Origin: Tamarix chinensis
Taxonomy: Eukaryota; Streptophyta; Magnoliopsida; Caryophyllales; Tamaricaceae
Assembly (NCBI GenBank): GCA_030549775.1
Contig: CM060175.1
Location: 13,166,455 to 13,230,454 of the forward strand
Reading direction: 5' to 3'
DNA length: 64,000 bases
Shown here: piece after piece, positions 46,083 to 57,720 of the stretch
Numbering within the stretch: the first letter of the stretch is position 1
Layout: the number at the start of each line of letters is the position of its first letter
The notes under the pieces: model-generated
What the model was told of the DNA's origin: nothing
Database searches by the model: none
What the model saw: the letters and a program-made list of their open reading frames with translations, nothing else
Position numbers and translations under genes: made by a program

Positions 46083-46790
46083 ATGCTCGTCGTTACCGTT
46101 ATTACCATTGTCTTTGTCCTGGTTGGATCCTTATGGTACTTCATTCGGCTGTTCGAACCTAAGAAACCACTGCAATCCAAGCAACAAAAACATGCTCCAA
46201 AACTACCACCTGGTCCTCGACCACTACCAATCATTGGAAGTGTCCACTTATTGGGTACCCAACCACACCGTAGCCTTCAACAGTTGGCCAAAAAATACGG
46301 CCCTATCATGCACTTCAAGTTAATTAGCCAACACGTGATCGTGGTATCATCTCCCAAAATGGTTGAATTATTCTACAAGACTCATGATGCTGTATGTGCG
46401 TTTAGGCCAATTACCCAGAGTGCCTATATGCTATCGTATGGCTTGCAGGGAATTATTTTCGCACCATATGGTTCATACTGGGGTAACACTAAGAAATTGT
46501 GCGTGATGGAGCTTTTTAACACATCAAAACTCCAGTCTTTTGCAGAGATGAGGAGGGAGGAACAATGTTTTCTGGTGAAATCACTCAGGAAAGCGGCCTC
46601 GGCTGGTGAGGCTGTAGATGTTGGATCCACCGTAGGTGGAATCATGGAAGAAATAATATATAGAATGATTTATGGGACAAGCAAGGATTATACACTGGAC
46701 TTGAAGACCTTGGTTAATCAGGTTGTGAGTGGGGAAGGAACCCTCAATATAGCCGACTACTTACCCTTTCTTGCTCCACTTGATCTTCAG
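46083..46790 (+). CDS. P450 exon 1
   Basis: 236 codons from the ATG at 46083 to a GT donor (CAG then GTTAGA at 46791). It covers the membrane anchor, hinge and the A-F helix region, including the C-helix segment YGSYWGNTKKLC where the family usually has W-R/N-x-x-R/K. The earlier ATG at 46072 opens a different frame and is rejected. No internal stop. Confidence 0.93.
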
Positions 46791-48785
46791 GTTAGAATTT
46801 CCCATATATAATTTGTTCAATCAGTGCCAACTTATTGTTTGTTAAATATGTTTCTTTGTATCTTGTCTGTATAGTTTATCATTAGTAATATTATTATTAT
46901 GAAGACAATATGTTTTCTTGACATAAAATATTAACCATGCACAATTGGTGGCTGAGAATTAGTAACTTTTTTTTGTTATTATAATTAATAATATTTTAAT
47001 TATTAGTAATATTATCACTTTTATTATTGTTACTAAAAATAATTTTTATATTGATAGTATTGATTTTGTTTTTACTATCATTATTATTACTATTACAATA
47101 ATCTTAATAATTTTTCATTTTTATTTTTCTAATATTATTAATATAATAATAATAATAATAATATGAATTAATAATAATGATAATTTTCCTAATTGAAAAA
47201 GTGGAAAAAATAAAGACATACATTTATATGAAAAATTAGGAAAACATAGTTTAATTGTTTTTTCTTTTTCAGAAAAAAGAAAACTATGTTTTTCAATTTT
47301 TTCATTTAGGAAATTAAAAAAAAAAACTTATAAACATATTTTATAAATTTGCAAAAAATTAAAAAAACATTTTCCAAAAAATAATCTTTTTTTCATATAT
47401 AAATATACCCAAAAGGTCTCGAAAGATTCATAACATTTACAAAAATTGTCATTGATCAAAGGTATTATAATATCCTTAGCGGCGATCAAATCCTCAAGAC
47501 CCGTTTTTGTACTAATATCATTTGTGCCAAGAGAGTCATGATGAAATATATGATATTGTGTTTATATTCTATAAGAAAGTTTTAATCATAATAATTTATG
47601 GATTTTCAAATAATCTTTATATTATATATATCCAAAATAAGTATTTTTAGAGAGAGAGAGAATTTTTAGAGAATTGACTTTTTAAAGTATTTTCTTAAAG
47701 GATTTTTGACCAAATCCATACTATTAGTTACCTCAAAAATACATAAAATAATGTAGACCTTGTTGGGCACTAAAATAAATTACATTTCAAGAAAGAATTC
47801 ATAGCCCTTTATATGGATGCTTTGATTCACAATGATTTATGGGCTTCCTCATAGATCTTTATTTTTTAATATTTTTTTATGAATTTATCAAAAAAAAAAG
47901 TATAAACATTTATTTTTTTAATCAAAATTGAAGGAAAAAAATGAGCTAATTATGGTTGAAAAAGGAGAAAAAAAAATCTCATTGATTAATTTCCCCTATA
48001 TATTCATGCCAATAACAAGATAATTAAAATTTTAAATTCTTTATGAGGAATAGATTATTTTGTGCATGTTCATAATATCATTAACTTTGTAAGATCAATA
48101 ATCATGATTTAGTGTATACAAAATGAGAAGCACGACTAATCCAAGTGTTTTTAAAATTACAACCGATACTCTCAATCTCCTTAAAACTATTAATAATTAA
48201 TTTATCATTAATTGCTTAGATTATATAAGTATTTTTCAAACAACTAATATGTCTTTTTCGGAACTACTTTTATAGAAAGGTAGTAATTAAATAAGAAGAA
48301 AAAAAAATCCCTTTTTAAGAAAAGTTTTAATGAAATGTTTAAGTACTATACCGAAAATTAATCAGGTGAATTGTCTGCTACATGGTTCAACTTATCCGAT
48401 TGTGATTTGATCAAAAATTATTTTTATTCAAAAAATTATTTAGTATATCCCTGATATGACCCAATCCAATCTTATTTTAATCTATCTAGTGCTCGTTCAG
48501 CCGATATCTTCAACCATGAGTGTTTTTATAACTGAAATGACCGCATTTTAAATGTATCAAGTTAAACCAATTTAATCGATTTATCCGGTCTAATCCATTT
48601 TCACAATCAATATGTAAATTTCAAAATCAGATAGTTTTATATTAATAAACCATCCAGTTATTGGCCAATTCCGTTCGGTTTTTAAATTAGTGGTTAACTC
48701 AATTAAACAATTGTTTAAAGGTTATTATGATAATTATTATTTAATTAGCTACTCAATAAAGTAACAATTTCTAGGCCTGCTGCAG
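46791..48785 (+). other. P450 intron (phase 0)
   Basis: GT donor at 46791-46792 and CAG acceptor at 48783-48785. The nearer TAG at 48772-48774 would put a TGA in frame, so the second acceptor is chosen. It restores the family pattern LDLQ followed by G-M-K-K-R. AT-rich with (AAT)n near 47145 and poly-T/poly-A runs; no coding signal inside. Confidence 0.85.
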
Positions 48786-49332
48786 GGGATGAAGAAACGC
48801 CTAACGAATTTGAGAAACGCCTTGGATGAAATATTTGAGAAGATTATTAAACAACGGGAGCTACACATGAAAAGTAATGGAGGGAGTGGTAGGGCTTTTA
48901 TTGACATTTTGCTATCTCTAATGCACAGATCCTCAACACCTAAGAATGACTCGTCATACGTACTTGGTAAGTCGAACATCAAAGCTCTGCTATTAGACCT
49001 GATCGTAGCTGGGATCGAAACTTCAGCTAACACAGTCACATGGGCCTTTTCGGCCCTCCTAAAGCATCCCCACAATATGAAGAAGCTCCAAGAGGAGATA
49101 GCAAGCGTGGTCGGCATGGACAGAATGGTGGATGAAACAGACCTGTCCAAGTTGACATATTTGGACATGGTGATGAACGAAACCTTTAGGTTGTATGCGT
49201 TTGTGTTCTTTCCACACGTTGCAACGGAGGAACTCAGGGCTGGAGATTACTACATCCCTAAGGGGTCAACGGTATATATTAATGCTTGGGGGATGGGAAG
49301 AGATCCGGAAATATGGTCGGATGATTGTGAAC
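48786..49332 (+). CDS. P450 exon 2, part before the insertion
   Basis: 182 codons plus one nucleotide from GMKKRLTNLRNALDEIFEKI through the I-helix (oxygen activation), K-helix and YYIPKGSTVYINAWGMGRDP. It runs into the solo LTR at 49333 in the middle of a codon just before the PERF region. Confidence 0.92.
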
Positions 49333-49838
49333 TGTAAGGCGAAAAGTAAAAGAACATACAATTTTACATGGTTTACCCAATGTGGGCTAGCTACGTCTAC
49401 GGACGACAACGAGTAAGGATATTTTTACTATGTAGAGAAAGAATACAAGAAATCCTCAATTGAATAGAGGATTGTAGAGATTTATCACTCTCAAATATTC
49501 TAACTCTCAAATGTGTGTAGAACTATGATGGATATTGTGAGTCATGTTTTGAGAAAGGGTCAGGGACTACATATATATAGTCTTCAAAAGAAAACCCTAA
49601 AAAACTGCTAATTAATGGAGATTAAAAACTGTAACTCTCCATTTATGGCAGTTAATACTACCAATTAATTTAGTAGTAAATTCTTCGGTTACGTTAGCTT
49701 CATATTTAAGTCTTCCATAACCTCTGGTTTTAAATTCTTCATTGATGGTAGTAAATACTACTAATTAAAACTCTTCAGTTACTTCAACTTCACATTAAAG
49801 ACTTTCATAATCGTCAGATTTGAGTCATAAACTCAACA
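49333..49838 (-). mobile_element. copia/TRIM-like solo LTR (506 bp) inside the P450
   Basis: Ends TGTAAGGC and CTCAACA (TG/CA). Flanks TGAAC (49328-49332) and TGACC (49839-49843) are a 5-bp target repeat with one mismatch. On the minus strand it starts TGTTGAGTTTATGACTC and ends near GGTAAACCATGTAAAATTG and TTCTTTTACTTTTCGCC, which resemble copia/TRIM LTR 5' and R-U5 ends. No internal domain, hence solo LTR or TRIM remnant. Confidence 0.88.
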
Positions 49839-49843
49839 TGACC

Positions 49844-50121
49844 AGTGTCGACCGGAGAGGTTTATCGACAGTAATGTGGACATCGGTGGGCAAGATTTTC
49901 GTCTTCTTCCATTTGGGTCGGGGCGCAGGAGATGTGTTGGGATGCAGTTGGGGCTTATTAACACCAAACTCGTATTGGCTCAACTAGTGCACTGCTTTGA
50001 TTGGGGACTGCCCAACGGAATGTCCCCAGGTGAGTTAGATATGCAGGAGAAGTTTGGCATGACTTTTGGTCGTGCTAATAACTTGATTGCACTTCCAAGC
50101 TACCGGCTACTGAGTGCCTAA
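49844..50121 (+). CDS. P450 exon 2, part after the insertion
   Basis: Resumes with the PERF motif and [20 protein letters not shown] (heme loop), then [18 protein letters not shown] and a normal C-terminus [10 protein letters not shown] with TAA stop at 50119-50121. Frame matches the first part exactly once the LTR and one target repeat are discounted. Possible poly(A) signal AATAAATAAG at about 50193. Confidence 0.9.
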
Positions 50122-50365
50122 AATTTTATTAATGATGCATAACTTCTCCGTGCTGTTTCTCTTCACCCGCGCGCCTTGTTTAATTATTTGCTAATAAATA
50201 AGCACTCGCGTACGTACGTAGAAGGAAATACCAAATAAAATAAGCTCTTATTTTCATATTTTTTTCCCTTTGTCTCCTAGCCAAGTTATGCGTTTGTGAT
50301 TCTGCATTAATACCACAAGGAATTGGTTAATAAACACATGAGTATATCTGTGTATTTAATAACTT
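50122..50365. other. P450 downstream region
   Basis: Short non-coding stretch with AATAAA-like strings (about 50193 and 50233) that could serve polyadenylation. Nothing else seen. Confidence 0.45.
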
Positions 50366-50577
50366 CACTACTATAGAAATAATCAATTAATAATGACACA
50401 TGAATGATGATTTGATGGAAACCATTGATAAATAAGTAAGAATTTGGATGTAGAAGTATGGATTATATTTTAATAACAGTTCTATAAATAAACCGTTAAT
50501 AAAATGAAGGGAAAAAAATGCCGCCTTTGTTTTGATAATGGTTATATTTATAACTATTATAAAAAAATTTCGTAGTG
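50366..50577. mobile_element. short CACTA end or CACTA-derived MITE
   Basis: CACTACTATAGAAAT at 50366 resembles the reversed right end of CACTA copy 1, followed by similar TAATAATG...ACAT sequence. GTAGTG at 50572-50577, preceded by AAATTTC, could be the other end (flanks CTT/TTT, not a perfect repeat). Subterminal TTTTAATAACAGTT motifs continue past 50577, so this may be just the end of a longer broken element. Confidence 0.5.
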
Positions 50578-51479
50578 TTTTAATAACAGTTAAAAATGTA
50601 ACAACTATTAAAACATGGATATTAAATTCAATGTTCCTTCCCTCTTCTCTCATTATGTTGTTTCATATTTTTGATTTTCTCTTTTTCTTTTTCTTGCTTT
50701 CACTCCTCATCCTATTGTCTGTCGATGGGCACCATTGTTCTCTTTTCGCCAATCGACCGCCATCATTGCTTCACTCCTACACACCCCCAATCATCCTCTT
50801 AATCATTGTCGTTTTCTCTCTCTTGCTCTATGCTAAGGTTGCACACCATCGTTGGCTTGTGCTCCCTCTCTCTTGCCCTTCCGTTCGTTATCGTTTGTTG
50901 CTCTACCATTGTTGGTAGTGTCTTGTGTGCGGAGTTGGTTTTTACTCTGACCCTGAAGTTTGTTCTTATATTTTCCGATAAAGGAGCATATGCATCTCCT
51001 TCTTCTATCGTTGGAGGACAAGACTTAGCATATTTGGACGTGGTACCAATTGCTCTTGAAAATCTTGAACACCTTCATGATATATCATCTAACAAATTTT
51101 ATCTTATAATTCTTATAGGTATTTTACATATTTGTAAGAAGAAAAATTCACCAAAAACATCTAGTGTAAAAGGCAATGGCAAGGAAAGGATTATAAAGTT
51201 GCATAACTGATGAAGATAAAAGACATGAAGCTTCATTGCTTTATTATTCAATGTATTACATGGGTAGGGTTTTCTTGAGCTTTCATATTTTATTTAAACT
51301 TTGTAATGTCATGTAACTTGTAATTGTAGACCATTATATGTATAATATGGCATGTAAGGCACTAGTTTAGCTCTTTCTTTACCTGAGTAAGACTAGTTGC
51401 GCTGGGCCTAGTTAATAAGGGGGGAACTAAGGCCTCATGTACATACATATGTACGTGTGTGTCTACTTGTACCTCATAA
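50578..51479. other. CACTA-adjacent DNA without recognised gene
   Basis: CT-rich stretch (50630-50930) like an element 5' leader, then a short open frame (50806-51210) ending in KGNGKERIIKLHN with no known motif. Probably interior of the fragmented element starting at 50366, but unproven. Confidence 0.35.
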
Positions 51480-51658
51480 AAACAACAAGATCAATAAGAA
51501 ACTATTTTGTTGGCCATATCTCAACAAAAAATCAATAAATAAATTATGTTAGGAGATTATGTACGGACCATAATATACCACTAAATTATTTTTTGATATA
51601 ATAAATATCCAATGAGGATGGTCACAAAATTCATTTAAAAAAAACAGCATACATATCA
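51480..51658 (-). mobile_element. fragment of the TNPA-like gene 5' region
   Basis: TTGTTGGCCATATCTC at about 51508 followed by AATCAATAAATAAATTATGT duplicates the start-codon region of the CACTA TNPA-like gene (copy 1 at 39125-39190, copy 2 at 60590-60650). Only the upstream side is present; it abuts the left end of copy 2. Confidence 0.65.
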
Positions 51659-51669
51659 CAATACCTTAG

Positions 51670-52200
51670 GAAGGGATTCTAATAATGGTTATTTTATGGT
51701 TTTAATAATGGTTTTGAACTGTTATCAAACCGCCCATTATTAAATCTTTAATAACGATTCATAACCGTCATAAAAAATATACAAAAACCCGCGAATATGT
51801 GCGTAAACTTCATATTTAATAATGGTTTTCAAGTAAAACCGTTGTTAAAAATAAGGTTTCAATAATGGTTATAAAGACAAAACCATTGTGGAAAATGAGG
51901 TTTTAATAACGATTATTACAAAAAAAACCATTATTAAAATATAATCTAATTAGGGTTTCAATTAATGATTATGCATTTATTAAACCCTAATACATATTAA
52001 ATGAGCATAAATTTAAGATTAAATGCATAGTTTTAATAATGGTTCTTATTGCAAACCATTATTAAAACTCTATAATCTAATTAGGGTTTCGGTGATTGAT
52101 TATGCAGTTATTAAATCCTAATACGTATTAAATGAGCATAAATTTAAGATTAAATACGTGGTTTTAATAATGGTTCTTAATAAGAACTGTTATTAAAACT
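51670..52200. repeat. left subterminal repeats of CACTA copy 2
   Basis: TTTTAATAATGGTTNT and AACCATTATTAAAA motifs, more decayed than in copy 1 (CGG to TGG changes dominate). An about 110-bp segment with TTAGGGTTTCAATTAATGAT and TTAAATGAGCATAAATTTAA is repeated at 51945 and 52080. Confidence 0.85.
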
Positions 52201-52729
52201 ATATGTTTTTCTAATGTTTCCGTTGTTTTGTTTCTACCCACATATGCAGTTGTATGTTCAAATAATTACCAAATATGCAATGTAAAACAACATCAATTCA
52301 TACCAAATATGCAATCACACCATAATTTTAATCAATCTCTAATTGGTATGTCTCAATACATCGGGCATACTTAGGAATCAAAATTAGTAAACATACCACA
52401 CCTTGGTAGCTCTACACCCCAAAGTAGAAAGTTCATAGATCATAGCCTAAAAGACCGAAAGACATAGATGAAATACAAACCTGAACATGCATGTAGAATA
52501 TAGATCCCTACCTAATACCGAATGAATGAGTGCATGTGCTTGGCCCATTGTTCTCTAACTTCATCAATTTCATCAACATTGTATTACTGGCCTCGTGCAT
52601 AGTCATCAGTAAAAAACTATAACACCCAAGTTTCAATTAATATACAGTTAGTACTTAGGTCAAGTACCAAATATATATATCATGATTCACTAATGGAAAA
52701 AATATGGAAAAGAAAACATATATGGCTTG

Positions 52730-53374
52730 GATCTATGTTGACAGATCTATTATGGACTATCAGATCCATTGATCTACATACATAGTATCCACAATCATCG
52801 TTGTTTTGCTGTTGTAGACACTGTCAAATAAATTCAGTTAGCTCTCTAACTATTAGATATTAATTTGAATTAAAACAAAATACAAAATAGTTATCTTCCT
52901 ACTTACCATGGCATGCTCATATTGAAGATTCTTTGGGTTTGGGACACCATTCCCACCTCTCCTTTGATATACCGTCCGTAGTGCCCTAATAAATAGAGTT
53001 GGATACAGAATATTCTAAGTATATATACCTTAAATAATGAAAGTAGAATATATGTATAAATAAGCTAATGAAGTAAGAAGTGAAAAGTATACTAACATAT
53101 TGATAAATTCCTTCCCACCACGACGAGCGACTTCAAAAGGCATGTCATAGGTTCGAAGGGAATCAAGCACATAGACTTTATTAAGATCAGGTCAGATGGA
53201 GTATAAAACCCAATGTTTAGTTGTGAGGTGAGGAATGAGATAGATCTTGTTGTGTACCTCAATCAAAATGTTATCCACTAAATATTTTATGTGCCTACTC
53301 TCTCTTATTGTACTACCGTAAGCTATGTAGTATGGGCACACAAACACAATAGAGGACAATATTCCCTCCATCAC
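52730..53374 (-). pseudogene. Ulp1-like (C48) cysteine protease part of CACTA copy 2
   Basis: The exon 53374 downward encodes FVCPYYIAYGSTIRESRHIK, NKIYLIPHLTTKHWVLYSI and, past a stop, PDLNKVYVLDSLRTYDMPF. The catalytic His is at 53213-53215 and the Asp at about 53162-53164. A middle exon near 52920-53000 has RTVYQRRGGNGVPN. The last exon carries the oxyanion Gln and catalytic Cys in QQQNNDDCGYYVC (Cys motif 52776-52796). All four key residues are readable, unlike copy 1. At least one stop after HWVLYSI breaks the chain. Confidence 0.8.
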
Positions 53375-53689
53375 AACGTGACTAGCTACTAACCTATGGA
53401 CGACAATAACAATGCATAATTGTTAATAACTAATAACTTATATAAGAGGTCATAAAAATTTCAATTGTACAAGAGTACTAAAATCTCAAATATGAAATAA
53501 TACTTACATGACATAAATGGCAACACTCGTGGTTGAAATCCATTCTTGATTATAAATATTGATTATGTCAACCGTTGATACCATGTAAGTAGCATCATCC
53601 CTCCCAACATACTAAGGATGACAATAAATGAAAATATAATTGTCCCTAAGGTAGTTTTGGGCATAGAAATAGAATAAAGCTATTGCTGG

Positions 53690-54240
53690 TGGAGGTTGCC
53701 TCTTCTCCGAAGAAGGAATCTTTTGTGGGGCAACTAATTTTTCAGATTTAGCTCTATTTTTTTAGCAGCGCTCTCTTTTGTGTTGCTCATTCTACTAGTT
53801 CCTCTCCTAGTTTTACTAGTAGGAATAGTCTTCTTTTTTTATTCATTTTTTTATTCCTTAATTGATAATAATAAACAAAATATGTATTGAGCATATATAT
53901 ATATATGAAAAAGGTATAAACAGTGTAACTACTAAACAAGGTCTAATGAAAATGTCGAATGTCATTACCTCTTCAGTAGTGAGACGTATCTAATCCGCAG
54001 GCCAAGACACGAAGCTTCCTTGAGCTTCTAGCACTATGGCTGCCTCATCACCCTCTTTATAACATGGCAATGGTGCATTGCCAATGATTGGAGTGTCAAT
54101 ACTCACCGGCCTTGTATTTAGGACTAATTTTTACCCATGGACTGTTTGCATTTGGGTACTGTGACTAATGCGTACCATTCCTTTCGCCAAAAGAGTTGAA
54201 AGGTCATTCACTAATAAGTCACATTTATGCAAACCCTAAA
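53690..54240 (-). pseudogene. TNP1/TNPA-like C-terminal domain, CACTA copy 2
   Basis: Collinear with 32404-32934 of copy 1: LLAKGMVRISHSTQMQTVHG, then RPVSIDTPIIGNAPLPCYKE and GSFVSWPAD. Several stops are present (for example after VHG and SWPAD), so this copy is more decayed than copy 1 here. Confidence 0.68.
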
Positions 54241-54258
54241 CAAAAATATTACACATTA

Positions 54259-54700
54259 TTAATTATTTATTACACTGAATACATTTAATAACAATTCATA
54301 GTTTGTAATGCTTACCTCGGGAAGAGACGAAAGACGTACATCAGCTTCACATCTGTCTCTGACGCTATTTACATTTGGTATGTGAAGCCGATCATGGTCG
54401 ACTGAATCGTATGGCTTATACCCTTGAAATTTAATAAATGACAACTCTTTCTCCATTTTTTCCATCCATTCAAATGCTACATTCAATTTCTAGGTGAGGA
54501 TGGCTACTTGTTCAATAGTGCTATGAGAACCACGAGATCGACCACATACGATGATTCTTGTAATACCTAATCCAAGACCCCTGTGTCTTCCTGGGTGTTC
54601 TACAATTCTTGTAGCCTAGGGCACAATGTTATATTGGTCCACCCCCTCCTCACCATCTAACGTTTGAAGTTTGTCCTGTAATGTATATAATATATGTAAA
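54259..54700 (-). pseudogene. TNPA-like central exon, CACTA copy 2
   Basis: Open part 54486-54259 reads NVAFEWMEKMEKELSFIKFQ, then SVDHDRLHIPNVNSVRDRCE and LPEVSITNYELL, matching 32961-33180 of copy 1. Upstream to about 54700 the exon aligns with copy 1's HLGRHRGLGLG region. Confidence 0.65.
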
Positions 54701-54769
54701 TTTATCTTATAGGAATAAGCATAATATAATAGTTTTCTAAAAGAAAACTAAGTAGGGTTCTAGATATCT

Positions 54770-55437
54770 ACAAACTTACAATATTTTTGGCTGCAACATC
54801 TACATCTTCATTAATATATCCATCTCTTGTTGCTCTAGCCTTCTTCCATTATGTACCAATATTGATGGATGAGGTACATGGATCCAAATCTTGGGCTAGG
54901 AGCTATAAATCAAAAAATATTCTTAATTAAGAATATTATTATAAAATTTGACATTTACATGTAAATAGATATATCATAATCGCATACCAACTCCTCTTCA
55001 TGGCCTGCATAGACTTTGCGAGCCATATTATGTCGGTATTTATTCTCCTTCGCAATCTATTTATTTTTGGCACTTTTTCCTATGCTACAAGCCAAAACAT
55101 AGTCATATGATTATTTCAATATTAACCATACTATTGGGATACAAAAGTTTAATTGTTATCTATCAAATAGCTTAAAATCCCACGTAAGATGATATGCAAT
55201 AAATTGGTTCCAACTTTCTTGAACGATGAAACCATATCGTTTGGGTGGGTTATCCGTAGAGAACCATCCCTCTTTCTATACATTTTCCCACCTAAATGTT
55301 CTTAGACACTCCCCACAATGTCTAAGAAGTCATTTCTTCCTACTCTCCGGAACATTAAATACTCTCTGCAAAATAAGACATATAGATGTATACTGATGTT
55401 AATGTATTAAAATTAATAACATTTGACATACAAAAAT
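54770..55437 (-). pseudogene. TNPA-like exons of CACTA copy 2, left of the solo LTR
   Basis: The exon around 54785-54900 reads DPCTSSINIGT, stop, WKKARATRDGYINEDVDVAA without the nested insert found in copy 1. Exons equivalent to copy 1 38382-38777 follow at about 55010-55370 with frame damage. The segment ends at the solo LTR start. Confidence 0.65.
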
Positions 55438-57177
55438 TAAAATGCCCCAAAAATTTCTACTTTAAAAATTATATTTAAATAATATTTTCTCATGAAAATT
55501 AATTAAATAAATTATTTTTATTAAAGTAAAATAAAATTTATTTGGGTAAATCAAGAGAAATTTTATAAATATTTTAATTAGGGTGAAATTTGGGTATTTT
55601 AGCTAATTAAGGATTTTATTTTGGAAATTAAAAAAATTAAATATTTTATTTAAAGTAAAAATGATAAAATAGTTTCAAATTAATATTAATTTTATAAATA
55701 ATTTAATTGAAGAAAATTAGGGTGTTTTGCTAAGTAAAATGGAATTTATGGAAAATCTTTTAAAAATCCTAATTTAACCTAAATAGGGACTTAAATATTA
55801 TTTTATTTAAATATTATTATTTTTAAATATCCTAAATATTCAGATTAATTTAATTGGCCCTAATCTAATTATTTTTCCTTTTTTCCCTTTTCCTTTTTCT
55901 TTTTCTTTCTTCCTTTTTTTCTTTTCTTTTTCTCCTCCCCCACCTGGGCCACCTCGCGGCCTAAGTCCCCTCCCTCCTTCCTTTCTCCTTCGACCCAGCC
56001 CAACCGCACAGCCGCCCCTTCCTCCTTCCTTCTCCCAACGCTGCGTTTTGTTTTTCCTTCCCTTTGGACATCACGTTTTGATAAAAAAACTTTAAGCAGC
56101 ACCGACTGCCCGGCCAGTTCTTCCCCCCTTTTCCTTTCTTTCCTTTTCTTCTAGACCGCTGGTCCAGCCCCCCCAATCTTCTTCTTCCTTCTTCCCTGTT
56201 GATGTCGTTCGACCTACACCTGTAACACCGCTGCCTGCAACTCCTAAAATCTCACTGTTTGACCGGCCATTTCTCCCATATTTTCCCTGTCGTTTCGTCG
56301 GTCATGCTAACTCCAACTACTTTCTCCCTCTTCTCGCACAGTTCTTTCTTTTCCTACGCAACCCCCTCCCCCGAAAATTGCTGCCACCTGCCAAACATCG
56401 CCGCCGGTGACCAAAACCCTACTTACCTATTCCTACGCTAAACCACAGAACCCTACCCTCTGTTCATTTTCTCTATAAATACCCCCCATAACCAGCAAGG
56501 GTCGAAACTTTGATCCTTACCCAGAATTTCCTGTCCTGCCACCGCCACTCCTTTAGATGCTAGCCCTACCTCCGTCGGCCAACGCCGCCACCTACTCAGC
56601 CTACCAAACTCTTCCTTGCATCTCCCTCTAGCTAACCAAACATCCCATATCCCTCGATTCTTCCCACACAAGCCACCGAGGCTGTGCGAAGTAGCCTTCT
56701 CGACTAACCTATTTTTTTGCCTCCGCCGCTCTTCGAACCACCATTAGCCACCTATTCCACCGTTTACGTCGCTTCTTTCACCTCCCATTATGTTTTGCAG
56801 ACCCTCCTCTATCTTCCCATACCTTTCTTTTCCTCTCCCTCCCTCTCCTCCTCTCTTTCTCTTCTTCTTCCTCTTTTGGCCACCACCACTGCCGTAGTGT
56901 GCCGCCACCTTTGGATGTGCCTCCACCTCCGTTCTGCTCCTCTCCCTCTAGGCAGTCTTAAACACCCCATCTCCCACTTCCATTCTGCCTCTCCTTTTCC
57001 CAGCATTTAACTTTCCCCTCTTTCTTCTCTTTTCCCAGCCACTGTCGCCGCCGTCGTGAACCACCGCCGGTGCTGCCTATCCCCACCAGCCTAAGGTTGA
57101 ACCCCTAGACCCTCTCAGCCTTTTCCCCTATTTTTATAACCCTTAAATTATTTTATTTCAATTATTTGCATATAAAT

Positions 57178-57474
57178 ACTATTATTATTATTATTATTAA
57201 TATTTATATTTTTGATATGTATTATTATTATTATTAATGCTTTGATTATTATTTCTGTTGAGGGTTGAAGCCCTATTGTATTTTTTATTTCAATTTTATT
57301 ATTATTATTATTATTCTTATTATTTCTATTGTTACTATTATTAATATTAATATGTTATAAGTATAATTATTATTATTATTTCCTATTTCGAATTTATATT
57401 ATTCTTATTACATTATTATTAATACAGGTATTTTACCATTAGTGTTGTTAATAATGTTATTATTGTTGTTGTTG

Positions 57475-57506
<32 letters not shown>

Positions 57507-57720
57507 TCATTATTATTATTACTACTAAATTTGGTTATTTAATTTACTAATATTATTATTAGTATTGTTTTGGTAAAGGGGTCGAAGCATTTATTTTACT
57601 TTGTTTTTGAATAATATCCTTTTATTATTATTATTATTGTTACTATTATTACTCTTATTTATATTCTCATTGATATTATTTTTATTATCATTATTATTAT
57701 TAGGGTGAAGTATTTAACCC
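57178..57720 (+). repeat. (ATT)n-rich tract in the solo LTR
   Basis: Many interrupted ATT runs, the longest at about 57477-57506, matching the position of similar tracts in the other LTR copies. Confidence 0.88.

Larger units (their letters stand above)
46083..50121 (+). pseudogene. CYP736A-like cytochrome P450, interrupted by a solo LTR
   Basis: Heme-thiolate monooxygenase of the plant CYP71 clan; closest in my memory to CYP736A, substrate unknown. Two exons are joined by a 1995-bp phase-0 intron (46791-48785). Features: N-terminal membrane anchor (residues 2-22), hinge KLPPGPRPLPIIG (40-52), I-helix AGIETS (311-316), K-helix ETFR (368-371), PERF (422-425) and heme loop [11 protein letters not shown] with ligand Cys449, numbered without the insert. 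Coding length without the insert is 510 codons, normal for the family. The only lesion I find is the 506-bp LTR in codon 419, which introduces an immediate in-frame stop (TAA at 49335). One oddity: RLYAF replaces the usual RLHP after the K-helix. No other gene is near; it would act at the ER membrane. Confidence 0.92.

Noticed and set aside
46072..46323. Alternative P450 start at 46072
   Set aside because: It opens a different frame lacking P450 motifs; the frame from 46083 carries anchor and hinge.
48775..48785. Upstream splice acceptor at 48773-48774 for P450 exon 2
   Set aside because: It would place TGA in frame within six codons; the CAG at 48783-48785 gives the conserved continuation.
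49334..49845. The 49333-49838 segment as a normal second intron
   Set aside because: GT-AG removal leaves the frame off by one, and the segment has TG/CA ends, a target repeat and copia-like LTR ends.
50806..51210. 134-codon frame as a gene
   Set aside because: CT-rich leader-like sequence followed by unremarkable residues; no domain, and it lies in CACTA-derived DNA.
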